This document shows positions 8,675-16,365 of a stretch of 64,000 nt of DNA, piece after piece; within the stretch, counting starts at the first letter, position 1; each line of letters opens with the position of its first letter. A program made the translations under genes and the position numbers. This stretch comes from Duganella dendranthematis. GTDB taxonomy: Bacteria; Pseudomonadota; Gammaproteobacteria; Burkholderiales; Burkholderiaceae_D. The stretch covers positions 4,092,001-4,156,000 of the forward strand of contig NZ_CP051684.1 of the NCBI RefSeq assembly GCF_012849375.1. The letters are read 5' to 3'. The notes beneath the pieces are model-generated. The model was given only the letters and a program-made list of their open reading frames with translations, searched no databases and was not told where the DNA came from.

Positions 8675-10192
8675 TTATTTGGTAAAGCCTGGCACCGGTG
8701 CGTTGCCGGTGGCTTGCAGCTCGCCGGACAGCCAGCCGTTGATGGCGTCCAGCGCCGGCTGGGCGAAGCCGTAGGTCATCAGCGCCGGCGCGGCGATGTC
8801 CAGCGCCTGATACGGATTCCACAGCGCCAGGTGCAGGTCCGGACGCCAGGTGTCGCGCGCGTGCTGGCCGTAGCGCAGGCGCGAGGTGGAAGCCAGCATG
8901 GTGTAGCGACCGTCCTGCGGCAGCGCGCTCCAGTCGAAGGTGTCGGCGTCGGCGAAGGTGACCAGCTCCACGTCGTACAGTTTGCGCAGCGAATCGGCCA
9001 CTACGCCGGCCGGCACGCCGGCTTCCGAGACGCCGTCGCTCACCACGTCCTGGCGCGCGACCAGGCGCACCTTGTCGCCGGCGGCCGGACGTTGCGGCGC
9101 ACCGGATGGCCCGTCGTAGGCGGTCAGGCTGCGGCGCCAGCCTTCGGCCATGATGTCGCGGTCAGCAGCGTCTTCCTTGTACGAGCGTGGCTTGCACGGG
9201 TAGGCGCGGGCCAGCGCCGACAGGCGGTCGAGGCGCGTGGCGATGTCCGCTTGCGACAGTTCGCCCGAGGCGATGGCGGCGGCGATGGCGTCCAGCGTTT
9301 CGTTCTGCGTTTCGGTGGTGCCCAACGCCATCACCATGTCGGCGCCGGCGGTCAGCGCGCGCACGGCGGCGTTGCCGACGCCATAGCGGCCGGCGATGGC
9401 GTGCATGTCCATGCCGTCGGTGATGACGATGCCCTTGTACTGCCACTCATCGCGCAGCAGGCCAGTGAGGATGCGGCGCGACATGGTGGCAGGATTGTCG
9501 GCGTCCAGCGTCGGGTAGACGATGTGCGCGGTCATCATGGCCGGTGCGGCGCCGGAGGCAATGCGGAACGGCGCCAGTTCCAGGCGGTTCAGTTCTTCGA
9601 CCGGCTTGTTTACGGTCGGCAGGTCGCGGTGCGAGTCGACGTTGGTGTCGCCGTGGCCGGGGAAGTGCTTGACGCAGCACGCCACGCCTTCCGCATGGCT
9701 GCCAGCCATCCACGCCATCGCCAGTTCGGCGGCGCGCTGCGGCTCGGCGCCGAAAGAGCGTTCGGCGATGACCGGGTTGTGCGGGTTGTTGTTCAGGTCC
9801 AGCACCGGTGCGAAGTTCCAGTTGAAGCCCAGCGCCTTGACGGCGCGCGCGACGGCGGCGCCGGTGCGATAGGCCAGGTCGGTGTCGTTGGCGGCACCCA
9901 GGCCCATGGCGGCTGGCGGCGCCGGCACCCAGGTCGAGCGCACCACGGCGCCGCCTTCCTGGTCGATGCCAATCAGCGCATCCTGGCCCATGACGGCGCG
10001 CAGGTCGGCGGTCAGCTTGGCTAGTTGTTCGGAGTCGGTCATGTTGCCGCGGAAGAGACAGACGGCGCGGATGCCGTTCGCCTTGAGGAAGTCGGCGGTG
10101 TCCGCATCCAGCACGGTGCCGGGGAAGCGGATCATGATCAGTTGGCCGGCTATTTTGCGATTAACTGCGCTGAGTTCGTTTTGAGTTGTCAT
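8675..10192 (-). CDS. nagZ: Glycoside hydrolase family 3 beta-N-acetylhexosaminidase
   Basis: A 505-aa enzyme that releases GlcNAc from chitooligosaccharides or muropeptides. The family signature KHFPGHGDT is at residues 175-183, the Asp-His dyad in DSH at 186-188, and the nucleophile Asp259 in ITDGM. It has no signal peptide, so it acts in the cytoplasm, downstream of the MFS or ABC importer. It is longer than the roughly 340-aa single-domain NagZ of enterics; the extra 160 residues form a second domain like that of two-domain GH3 glucosaminidases. The ATG overlaps the stop of the upstream permease gene (ATGA), showing coupling. Confidence 0.92.
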   Translation of the reverse strand: MTTQNELSAVNRKIAGQLIMIRFPGTVLDADTADFLKANGIRAVCLFRGNMTDSEQLAKLTADLRAVMGQDALIGIDQEGGAVVRSTWVPAPPAAMGLGAANDTDLAYRTGAAVARAVKALGFNWNFAPVLDLNNNPHNPVIAERSFGAEPQRAAELAMAWMAGSHAEGVACCVKHFPGHGDTNVDSHRDLPTVNKPVEELNRLELAPFRIASGAAPAMMTAHIVYPTLDADNPATMSRRILTGLLRDEWQYKGIVITDGMDMHAIAGRYGVGNAAVRALTAGADMVMALGTTETQNETLDAIAAAIASGELSQADIATRLDRLSALARAYPCKPRSYKEDAADRDIMAEGWRRSLTAYDGPSGAPQRPAAGDKVRLVARQDVVSDGVSEAGVPAGVVADSLRKLYDVELVTFADADTFDWSALPQDGRYTMLASTSRLRYGQHARDTWRPDLHLALWNPYQALDIAAPALMTYGFAQPALDAINGWLSGELQATGNAPVPGFTK

Positions 10193-10992
10193 TTCACTGC
10201 TCCGTCCATGCCGCGCATGAAGAATCGTTGGGTAAATAAAAAGGCTGCCAGCGTGGGCAGGATGGTCAGCACGGTGCCGGCGGCGATCACGCGCGTGCTG
10301 CTGCCGAAGGTGCCGCGCAAATACAGCACCCCGACCGACAGCGGGAATTCATCCGGCTTGCTCATGACGATCGAGGGCCAGATGTATTCGTTCCATGCTT
10401 CCACCGCCGTCAGGATGCCGACCGTGGCTAGCCATGGCGCGATCAGCGGCAGCATGATTTTACTGAAGATGATCCATTCCGACGCACCATCCACGCGGGC
10501 GGCGTCGATCAGGTCTTGCGGGACTTCCTCGAACGCCTGCTTGAGCAGCAGGATGCTGACGGCGTTGACGACATTGGGCAGGATCACGCCGGCGTAGGTG
10601 TCGACCAGACTGAGTTTGGTGACGGTGATGAAGTTGACCAGGAAGTTGACTTCCGACGGCAGCACCAGCGTGGCCAGGATCAAGCCGAATATCAGCTTGC
10701 GGCCTTTGAACTGCATGCGCGCCAGCGGATAAGCGGCGGCGGAGCACAGCAGCAGTTTCCAGAACACGGTGCAGGCGGCGATGAAGACCGAGTTGCGGAA
10801 GAAGCTCCACATTGGGATGGCGCGGAATACTTCGATAAAGTTGTCCAGCGATGGCGCTTTCGGCCAGAAGGTGGGCGGGAAGGCGAAGATATTCCCTTCG
10901 GTGGAGAGCGCGGTGACCAGCGTCCACCAGAACGGGAATACGCATACCAGCGCGATGGCGCACAGCAGCAGGTAGTGGGCGATGGTCTTCAT
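10189..10992 (-). CDS. Carbohydrate ABC transporter permease, MalG-like
   Basis: A 267-aa inner-membrane permease with about six hydrophobic segments and the EAA motif (EVPQDLIDAARVDGASEWIIFSKIMLPLIAP) that docks the ATPase. It is the MalG-type half of a heterodimer with the next gene upstream. I chose ATG 10992 because it forms an ATGA overlap with the stop of the first permease gene; longer upstream frames lie inside that gene. The likely substrate is GlcNAc or a chitooligosaccharide, from operon context. Confidence 0.9.
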   Translation of the reverse strand: MKTIAHYLLLCAIALVCVFPFWWTLVTALSTEGNIFAFPPTFWPKAPSLDNFIEVFRAIPMWSFFRNSVFIAACTVFWKLLLCSAAAYPLARMQFKGRKLIFGLILATLVLPSEVNFLVNFITVTKLSLVDTYAGVILPNVVNAVSILLLKQAFEEVPQDLIDAARVDGASEWIIFSKIMLPLIAPWLATVGILTAVEAWNEYIWPSIVMSKPDEFPLSVGVLYLRGTFGSSTRVIAAGTVLTILPTLAAFLFTQRFFMRGMDGAVK

Positions 10993-11843
10993 CGGTGTTT
11001 GGGTTTGAGATAGCGCAGGCACACCAGGGCGATGCCGATGCAGAACAGCGAGACGATGAAACTGGCGGCCAGTGCGCGCGGCAGCTTGAGGTGCTTGAGG
11101 CCCTGGTCGTAGGCGTAATACAGGCCGGTGAAGGTGGAGTTCATCGGGCCGCCCTGGGTCAGTACGTCGACTTCCTGGTACGCCTTGAGCGCGGCCAGCA
11201 CCGACAGGACGGAGCAGATCATGATGGTCGGGCGCAGCATCGGCACGGTGATTTTCCAGAATCGCTGCCAGCGGTTGGCGCCGTCGAGAATGGCGGCTTC
11301 CTGCATGTCGGCGGGGACGGCTTGCAGGGCGGCGAGGTACATCACCATATACCAGCCAAGGCCGCGCCACAGCGTGACGAACATGATGGCGAACAGCGCG
11401 AGGGTGTCATTGGACAGCCAGCCGACCGGCGCGCCGACCAGGTGGCAGGCCCTCAGCACGTAATTAAGCGCGCCCTGTTCGTGGAACATGAAGCCCCACA
11501 TGATGCCGACCACCGAGACGGTGGTCACCACCGGCACGTAGAAAGCGGCGCGGAAGTAGCGGATGCCGGGCAGCTGGTTGTTGACCAGCACCGCCAGACT
11601 GAGTGCGCCGATCTGCACGAAGGGCACCATCAGCAGGAACAGCAGCGAATTTTTCAGGCCGGTGACGAACATCTCGTTGTCGAAGATGTAGCGAAAGTTG
11701 TCCAGGCCAACCCAGTGCGTTTCGCGTATCAGGCTGTAGTCGGTGAAGGCCAGCAGGGAGCCGAAGGCGACGGGCCAGAAGGAGAAGATGGCCAGCAGGA
11801 TTAGCGCCGGCGCGAGGAACAGCCATGCGGTCAGCTTGCGCAT
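10989..11843 (-). CDS. Carbohydrate ABC transporter permease, MalF-like
   Basis: A 284-aa permease with six hydrophobic segments and an EAA loop (AVPADMQEAAILDGANRWQRFWKITVPMLRP). The N-terminus 'KLTAWLFLAPALILLAIFSFWPV' is characteristic of the MalF/UgpA-type subunit of small sugar importers. Its stop overlaps the start of the second permease, and its start abuts the stop of the binding-protein gene, so the three are translated together. Confidence 0.9.
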   Translation of the reverse strand: MRKLTAWLFLAPALILLAIFSFWPVAFGSLLAFTDYSLIRETHWVGLDNFRYIFDNEMFVTGLKNSLLFLLMVPFVQIGALSLAVLVNNQLPGIRYFRAAFYVPVVTTVSVVGIMWGFMFHEQGALNYVLRACHLVGAPVGWLSNDTLALFAIMFVTLWRGLGWYMVMYLAALQAVPADMQEAAILDGANRWQRFWKITVPMLRPTIMICSVLSVLAALKAYQEVDVLTQGGPMNSTFTGLYYAYDQGLKHLKLPRALAASFIVSLFCIGIALVCLRYLKPKHR

Positions 11844-13165
11844 CAGCGGATTCCCTGTGCGGCGAGTTTCTTGTTCCAGATGGCGACTGCCTGGTCAAGC
11901 GCTTGCTGGATGTCCTGTTTTCCGGTGACGCCGGCTTCGACGGCTTTCACCAGATAGCGGCGCAGTTCATCGTAGTCGGTGATTCCGGCCACATACAGCG
12001 TGTGCGAATGCGGCATCGAGACGGCGCCTGCGGCGACGGCTTTCTCGGCTGCGCCGGCGTTGGACGGTACGGTAGTGAAAAATGGATCATTGGCCGCCTG
12101 CGCCATCGCCGGATAGACGCTGGCCTGTTTGGCAAACGCCAGCTGATTGGCGTCGTTGGTCAGGTAGCGGGCGAATTTGCCGATGGCTGGCAGCAGTTTG
12201 GCGTCGACGTTCTTGGGCACCGCGTAGTGAATCAGCCAGCCGCCATCGGCGATGCCGGTCGGGCCGAGTGGCGCGGGGGCGACGTCGGTGATGGCATAGA
12301 TGTCCTTGGCGTCGCTCTCGATGCGCTTGACGGCGGTGGGCGGCGCCAGCAGCATGCCGAGGCGGCCGCCCTTGTAGGCGTCGATCGCGGCGGGGAAGTT
12401 ATCTTCGGCGAACAGCGCGTCTTTCAGCAGGCCGCCGGCCTTATAGGTCTCGGCCAGCTTGCGGATCAGTGCCACGTGGCCGGGGGAGTTGAACACCGCT
12501 TTGCCATTGGCGATGACGGCCAGACCTTGCTGCATCATGAGGCCGTCGATCTTGGACAGGGCAGGGCACAGGCCCGCCTTGCCGGTGCGGGCGGCGATCT
12601 GGCGGGCGAACAGCAGTTGTTCGTCCAGCTCGCGCGGCGCATGCGGAATACCGGCGGCTTTGAAGATCTGCGTGTTGTAAGCAATGACGGCGACGTTGCT
12701 GTACATCGGGAAGCCGTAGGTCTTGCCGTTGAAGGTCAGGTCTTGCAGCGTGCTGGCGAGGTAGCGCGGGCGGGCTTCTCCCAGCAGCTTGTCGACTGGC
12801 GCGAGCAGGCCGTCGCGGGCGAATTCGTCGGCCCACGGGACGTTGAGGTTGACCAGCGCCGGCGGCGTGCCGGCGACAATGCGCGTGACCAGTTTGGTCT
12901 GGATGATATCCCACGGAAAGTCGACCCATTCCACTTTGACGCCGGGATTGGCGGCTTCGTAATTGCGCACCAGCGTTTCGTAGTAGGGGGTGAATTTGGG
13001 CTTCATGCTGAAGGTCCAGAATTCGATTTTTTGCGGGGCGGCGTTTGCAGGGTTTGCGAGGAGGCCTGCTAGTGCCAGCAGCCACCCCGCACGGCGATAT
13101 GCCGGGGTCTGACCCCGTGCGGGGTCAGACCCCTTCTGCTTGCGGGGTCGCCCGGACGCAATCAT
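11843..13165 (-). CDS. Extracellular sugar-binding protein of the nag ABC importer
   Basis: A 440-aa family 1 solute-binding protein (IEFWTFSMKPKFTPYYETLVRNYE near the mature N-terminus), periplasmic receptor for the MalF/MalG-type permeases downstream. The ATG at 13165 overlaps the deaminase stop as TGATG, so translational coupling supports this start. The n-region is abnormal: residues 12-22 (GSDPARGQTPA) are encoded by a copy of the dispersed GGGGTCTGACCCC repeat, placed before the hydrophobic core WLLALAGLLANPANA. No in-frame start codon lies between the repeat and the core. The signal peptide is therefore about 40 residues with a positively charged, repeat-derived leader. Confidence 0.9.
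   Translation of the reverse strand: MIASGRPRKQKGSDPARGQTPAYRRAGWLLALAGLLANPANAAPQKIEFWTFSMKPKFTPYYETLVRNYEAANPGVKVEWVDFPWDIIQTKLVTRIVAGTPPALVNLNVPWADEFARDGLLAPVDKLLGEARPRYLASTLQDLTFNGKTYGFPMYSNVAVIAYNTQIFKAAGIPHAPRELDEQLLFARQIAARTGKAGLCPALSKIDGLMMQQGLAVIANGKAVFNSPGHVALIRKLAETYKAGGLLKDALFAEDNFPAAIDAYKGGRLGMLLAPPTAVKRIESDAKDIYAITDVAPAPLGPTGIADGGWLIHYAVPKNVDAKLLPAIGKFARYLTNDANQLAFAKQASVYPAMAQAANDPFFTTVPSNAGAAEKAVAAGAVSMPHSHTLYVAGITDYDELRRYLVKAVEAGVTGKQDIQQALDQAVAIWNKKLAAQGIR
13104..13133. repeat. Dispersed palindromic repeat, copy 2 of 3, inside a coding sequence
   Basis: Same 30-bp structure as 4742-4771 and 55101-55130 (GGGGTC-T-GACCCC, spacer GTGC, then the complementary half). It lies within the signal-peptide region of the sugar-binding protein gene and keeps the frame open, encoding part of the n-region. 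Confidence 0.88.
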
Positions 13166-14187
13166 CAGTTGGTCTTGGTGACTTTGCTCAGGTGGCGCGG
13201 CTGGTCCGGGTCCATGCCGCGCGCGGCCGACAGCTTTGCCGCCATCACGTAGAACGCCTGGATCGCGACGATCGGATCGAGATCCGGCGTGGCTGCAATC
13301 GGCAAGGTCAGGTCGCGTTCCGCCACATCGGCCGGCGCCGCCAGCAGCACGCGCGCGCCGCGGCCGCGCATCTCGGTCGCCAGCGCCAGCAGGCTGGCCT
13401 GGGTCGGGCCGCGCGTGGCGAAGATCACCAGCGGGTAGCCTTCTTCAATCAGCGCCATCGGACCGTGCTTGATCTCCGCGCCGCTGAACGCTTCCGCCTG
13501 CAGCGCCGAAGTCTCCTTGAATTTCAGCGACGCTTCCAGCGCCACCGGGAAGCTGATGCCGCGTCCCACCACCATGATGTTGCGCGCCGGCGCCAGCACT
13601 TCAATCGCCGGCGTCCAGTCTTCGGTGGTCGCTGCGCGCAGCGATTCTGGCAGGGCCTCCAGGCCGGCCAGTAGTTCAGGATCGTTCTGCCATGCGGCGA
13701 CCAGGCGTGCGCTGGCCACCAGGCTGGTGATGAAGCTCTTGGTGGCTGCCACGCTTTGTTCTTTGCCGGCTCGCAGCGGCATCGCATATTCCGCCGCTTG
13801 CGCCAGTGGCGAGTCGATATCGTTGACCAGCGCGATGGTGGTTGCGCCGCCGTCGCGGAAGTAGCGGATCGGCTCCACCACGTCCGGGCTCTGCCCGGAT
13901 TGCGAGATCGAGATGGCCAGCGTGTCGCGCGTGATCAGCGGTGATTTGTTCAGCGTCACCAGCGACATCGGCAGCGACGCCACCACGCGTCCCAGACGCG
14001 CCATGATCAGGTACGCCGCGTAAGCGCAGGCGTGGTCCGAGCTGCCGCGCGCGATGGTCAGCGCGGTCGAGAAGGAAGTGCTCCTCAATTTGCGGCCCAG
14101 CTCCGCGTATTGTTCGCCATCATGCGCCAGTTGCGTGGCGACGCAATCCGCAGCGGACAGGGCTTCTTTCAACATCATTGAGGTCAC
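13165..14187 (-). CDS. nagB-II: SIS-domain glucosamine-6-phosphate deaminase (NagB-II type)
   Basis: A 340-aa protein of two SIS domains like the isomerase half of GlmS, without the glutaminase half. ARGSSDHA, SISQSGQSPD (sugar-phosphate loop), GRG and EIKHGP are visible. NagB-II enzymes deaminate glucosamine-6-phosphate to fructose-6-phosphate and replace the unrelated classical NagB in many non-enteric proteobacteria. Its place between nagA and the transporter supports this role over GlmS-like synthesis. I chose GTG 14187 because AGGAG lies 7 nt upstream and it forms a GTGA overlap with the nagA stop; the ATG at 14178 is too far from that site. Confidence 0.9.
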   Translation of the reverse strand: MTSMMLKEALSAADCVATQLAHDGEQYAELGRKLRSTSFSTALTIARGSSDHACAYAAYLIMARLGRVVASLPMSLVTLNKSPLITRDTLAISISQSGQSPDVVEPIRYFRDGGATTIALVNDIDSPLAQAAEYAMPLRAGKEQSVAATKSFITSLVASARLVAAWQNDPELLAGLEALPESLRAATTEDWTPAIEVLAPARNIMVVGRGISFPVALEASLKFKETSALQAEAFSGAEIKHGPMALIEEGYPLVIFATRGPTQASLLALATEMRGRGARVLLAAPADVAERDLTLPIAATPDLDPIVAIQAFYVMAAKLSAARGMDPDQPRHLSKVTKTN

Positions 14188-15281
14188 AGCAATTCTCCTT
14201 CGATATAGACGGCTTTGAGGTTCAGGTCACGGTCGAGCACTACAAAGTCGGCGAATGCGCCGGGGGCCAGGCGGCCCCGCTCTTGCAGGCCGAGATAATC
14301 GGCCGCATACGTTGAGACCCGTGCCGAGGCATCCGCCAGATCGAGGCCGAGTCCGACCAGGTTGCGCAGCGCCTGGTCCATGGTGAGCGTACTGCCGGCC
14401 AGCGTGCCATCAGGCAGGCGCACGCCGCCCATGCACTTCATGACTTTATGACGGCCCAGCATATATTCGCCGTCCGGCATGCCGGTGGCGGATGTGGAAT
14501 CGGTGACGCAGTAGAGATTCGGGATGCAGCGCAGCGCGGTGCGGATCGCCCCCGGATGCACGTGCAGCAGGTCGGGGATCAGCTCCGCGAAAGTGCCGTG
14601 CGCCAGCGCCGCACCGACCATGCCGGGTTCGCGGTGATGCAGGCCGGGCATGGCGTTGAACAGGTGGGTGAAGCTGCGCGCGCCTTGCGCCAGCGCGGCC
14701 ACGCCGTCTTCGTAGGTGCCCAGCGTGTGGCCGATCTGCACCCGCATGCCGGCGTCCGACAGTTCTTTGACCAGACCCTGATGGCCTTCGATTTCCGGCG
14801 CCACGGTGATCACGCGCAGCGGCGCCAGTTGTTCCAGTTTTTCGACATCGGCCAGCGTGGCGGAGCGCGCGTACGGCGGCTGCGCTCCGAGCTTGCCGGA
14901 ATTGATGAACGGACCTTCCAGATGGGCGCCCAATACGCGCGCTTCGCCTTTGCCACGCTGGACGGCGGCCTTGCCGATGCCGCGCAGCGCCAGGTCGATG
15001 TCTTCCGCCGGCGCGGTCATGGTGGTGGCCAGCATGCTGGTGGTGCCGTGCCTGGCGTGGATGGCGGCGATGGTGTGGACGGCGTCGCCGCCTTCCATCA
15101 CGTCCTTGCCGCCGCCGCCGTGCACGTGCAGGTCGATAAAGCCAGGCAGGATATACAGTTCTTCATTCAGCGCCGGATCGACGCTGCCGCCGATGATGGC
15201 GGCGATGCGTTCGTCGAAGGTGATTTCACCGTGGACCCAGCCGGCTGGCGTGAGGATATTGCCTTTGATTGCGTCGTGCAT
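14184..15281 (-). CDS. nagA: N-acetylglucosamine-6-phosphate deacetylase
   Basis: A 365-aa amidohydrolase that removes acetate from GlcNAc-6-phosphate, the step before NagB-II. HVHGGGG (metal-binding, near residue 52), GAHLEGPFIN (catalytic-site Glu), the GHTLGTYEDG histidine region and VTDSTSATG (catalytic Asp) are all present. AAGGA precedes the ATG by 8 nt. It is 4 bp downstream of the kinase gene and overlaps the deaminase start, so kinase, deacetylase and deaminase form a consecutive pathway unit. Confidence 0.95.
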   Translation of the reverse strand: MHDAIKGNILTPAGWVHGEITFDERIAAIIGGSVDPALNEELYILPGFIDLHVHGGGGKDVMEGGDAVHTIAAIHARHGTTSMLATTMTAPAEDIDLALRGIGKAAVQRGKGEARVLGAHLEGPFINSGKLGAQPPYARSATLADVEKLEQLAPLRVITVAPEIEGHQGLVKELSDAGMRVQIGHTLGTYEDGVAALAQGARSFTHLFNAMPGLHHREPGMVGAALAHGTFAELIPDLLHVHPGAIRTALRCIPNLYCVTDSTSATGMPDGEYMLGRHKVMKCMGGVRLPDGTLAGSTLTMDQALRNLVGLGLDLADASARVSTYAADYLGLQERGRLAPGAFADFVVLDRDLNLKAVYIEGELL

Positions 15282-15285
15282 GGTC

Positions 15286-16155
15286 TCAGTCCTTCAAGCG
15301 CTGGCGGATCAGGCGCAGCGCGCCGGCGGCCGAATCGCCCTGCGGCGCGACGAGGCGCGGCAGTAGCGCGGCAGGCAGGTACGGGTGCAGCGGCGCCGCC
15401 AGGCCGCCACACAGGGCGATCGGCAGCTTGCCGCTGGCGTCCAGCGCATTGGCCATCAGTTCCACTTCGTGGCCGGCGGCCAGCAGGATGGCGCGGGCGA
15501 CGGCGTTGCTGTCGCCGTGTTGCAGGACGACGCGCGCCAGTTGGGCGTAATTGGTTTGGGTGGCTTGCGCCAGCCAGGTCTGGATGGCGTCCCGCTCGCC
15601 GCCGCACGCGCGGGCGACATCGGTGGCGAAGGCGTCGGCCGGCAGGCGGCCGTCCAGCACTTGCTGCACGTGGTTGATGGCGCGCAGCCCCATCCACGCG
15701 CCGCTGGCTTCGTCGCCGGCCGGGAAGCCCCAGCCGCCCACTTCCACATGGCGGCCATCGGCCAGTTTGATTTCGCCGACGCTGCCGGTGCCCAGCGCGA
15801 TGATGGCGCCCGGCTGGCCGGCGTGCGCGCCGAGCACGGTGGTATGGCCGTCGCTTTCCAGCGCTACGCGGGCGTAGCCGGGATTGGCGGCGACGAATTC
15901 CGCCGCCCATTGTCTGTTATGCACGCCCGCCAGGCCGAGTCCGATGGCGATGCGCGCTGGTTCTGGCAAGTCGAGGCCGGCCGCGCGGAAGGCTTGCGCG
16001 GCGGCGTCGGCGACAGCGCTCCAGGCCTTGGCGATGCCGTGCATCAGACCGGACGGGCCGCTGGCGCCCTCGGCGAGTTGGACCCCATCTGCGCCCGCCA
16101 GGCGTACCCGGGTGCCGCTGCCGCCGCCATCAACGCCGATGAAAAATTCGATCAT
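15286..16155 (-). CDS. BadF/BadG/BcrA/BcrD-type ATPase, probable N-acetylglucosamine/glucosamine kinase
   Basis: A 289-aa ASKHA-fold kinase starting FIGVDGGGSGTRVRL, the phosphate-1 loop of the BadF/N-acetylglucosamine kinase group, with ALGTGSVGEI as a second phosphate loop and a C-terminal ALCGGLAAPL adenosine motif. It would phosphorylate GlcNAc (or glucosamine) imported without phosphorylation by the operon's ABC or MFS carriers, giving the NagA substrate. It is the first gene of the leftward nag operon, directly behind the promoter at 16200-16229. Confidence 0.87.
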   Translation of the reverse strand: MIEFFIGVDGGGSGTRVRLAGADGVQLAEGASGPSGLMHGIAKAWSAVADAAAQAFRAAGLDLPEPARIAIGLGLAGVHNRQWAAEFVAANPGYARVALESDGHTTVLGAHAGQPGAIIALGTGSVGEIKLADGRHVEVGGWGFPAGDEASGAWMGLRAINHVQQVLDGRLPADAFATDVARACGGERDAIQTWLAQATQTNYAQLARVVLQHGDSNAVARAILLAAGHEVELMANALDASGKLPIALCGGLAAPLHPYLPAALLPRLVAPQGDSAAGALRLIRQRLKD

Positions 16156-16199
16156 GTTTACCTGAGAAAGCTGTGGCCGGAGTGGCCCGCGATGAGGGC

Positions 16200-16229
16200 A
16201 CTATAGGTTAGCCAAAACCAGCTTGTCAA
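16200..16229 (-). promoter_or_regulatory. Sigma-70 promoter of the nag operon
   Basis: On the minus strand TTGACA (16224-16229) is followed by an 18-bp spacer and TATAGT (16200-16205), close to the sigma-70 consensus. The first gene starts 45 bp downstream. The operator-like motif 16232-16248 abuts the -35, where a bound repressor would block RNA polymerase. Confidence 0.8.
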
Positions 16230-16231
16230 CA

Positions 16232-16248
16232 GGTATTTAACTGGTATT
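16232..16248 (-). promoter_or_regulatory. Candidate GntR operator of the nag operon
   Basis: Reads AATACCAGTTAAATACC on the minus strand, with TACC half-sites 11 bp apart. It agrees with 2495-2511 at 14 of 17 positions and with the complement of 2706-2722 at 13 of 17. It sits directly upstream of the -35 hexamer. Confidence 0.6.
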
Positions 16249-16365
16249 AGAAAATATCGAAGTGGACTGTTGTTGTTCTATTGTAATTATCCGGTAAGTG
16301 GTTGTTTTTACGCGTTAAAAATGATTTTGCGCGCTTGCCGCCGGTGTGGCATTTGGCATGCCAAT

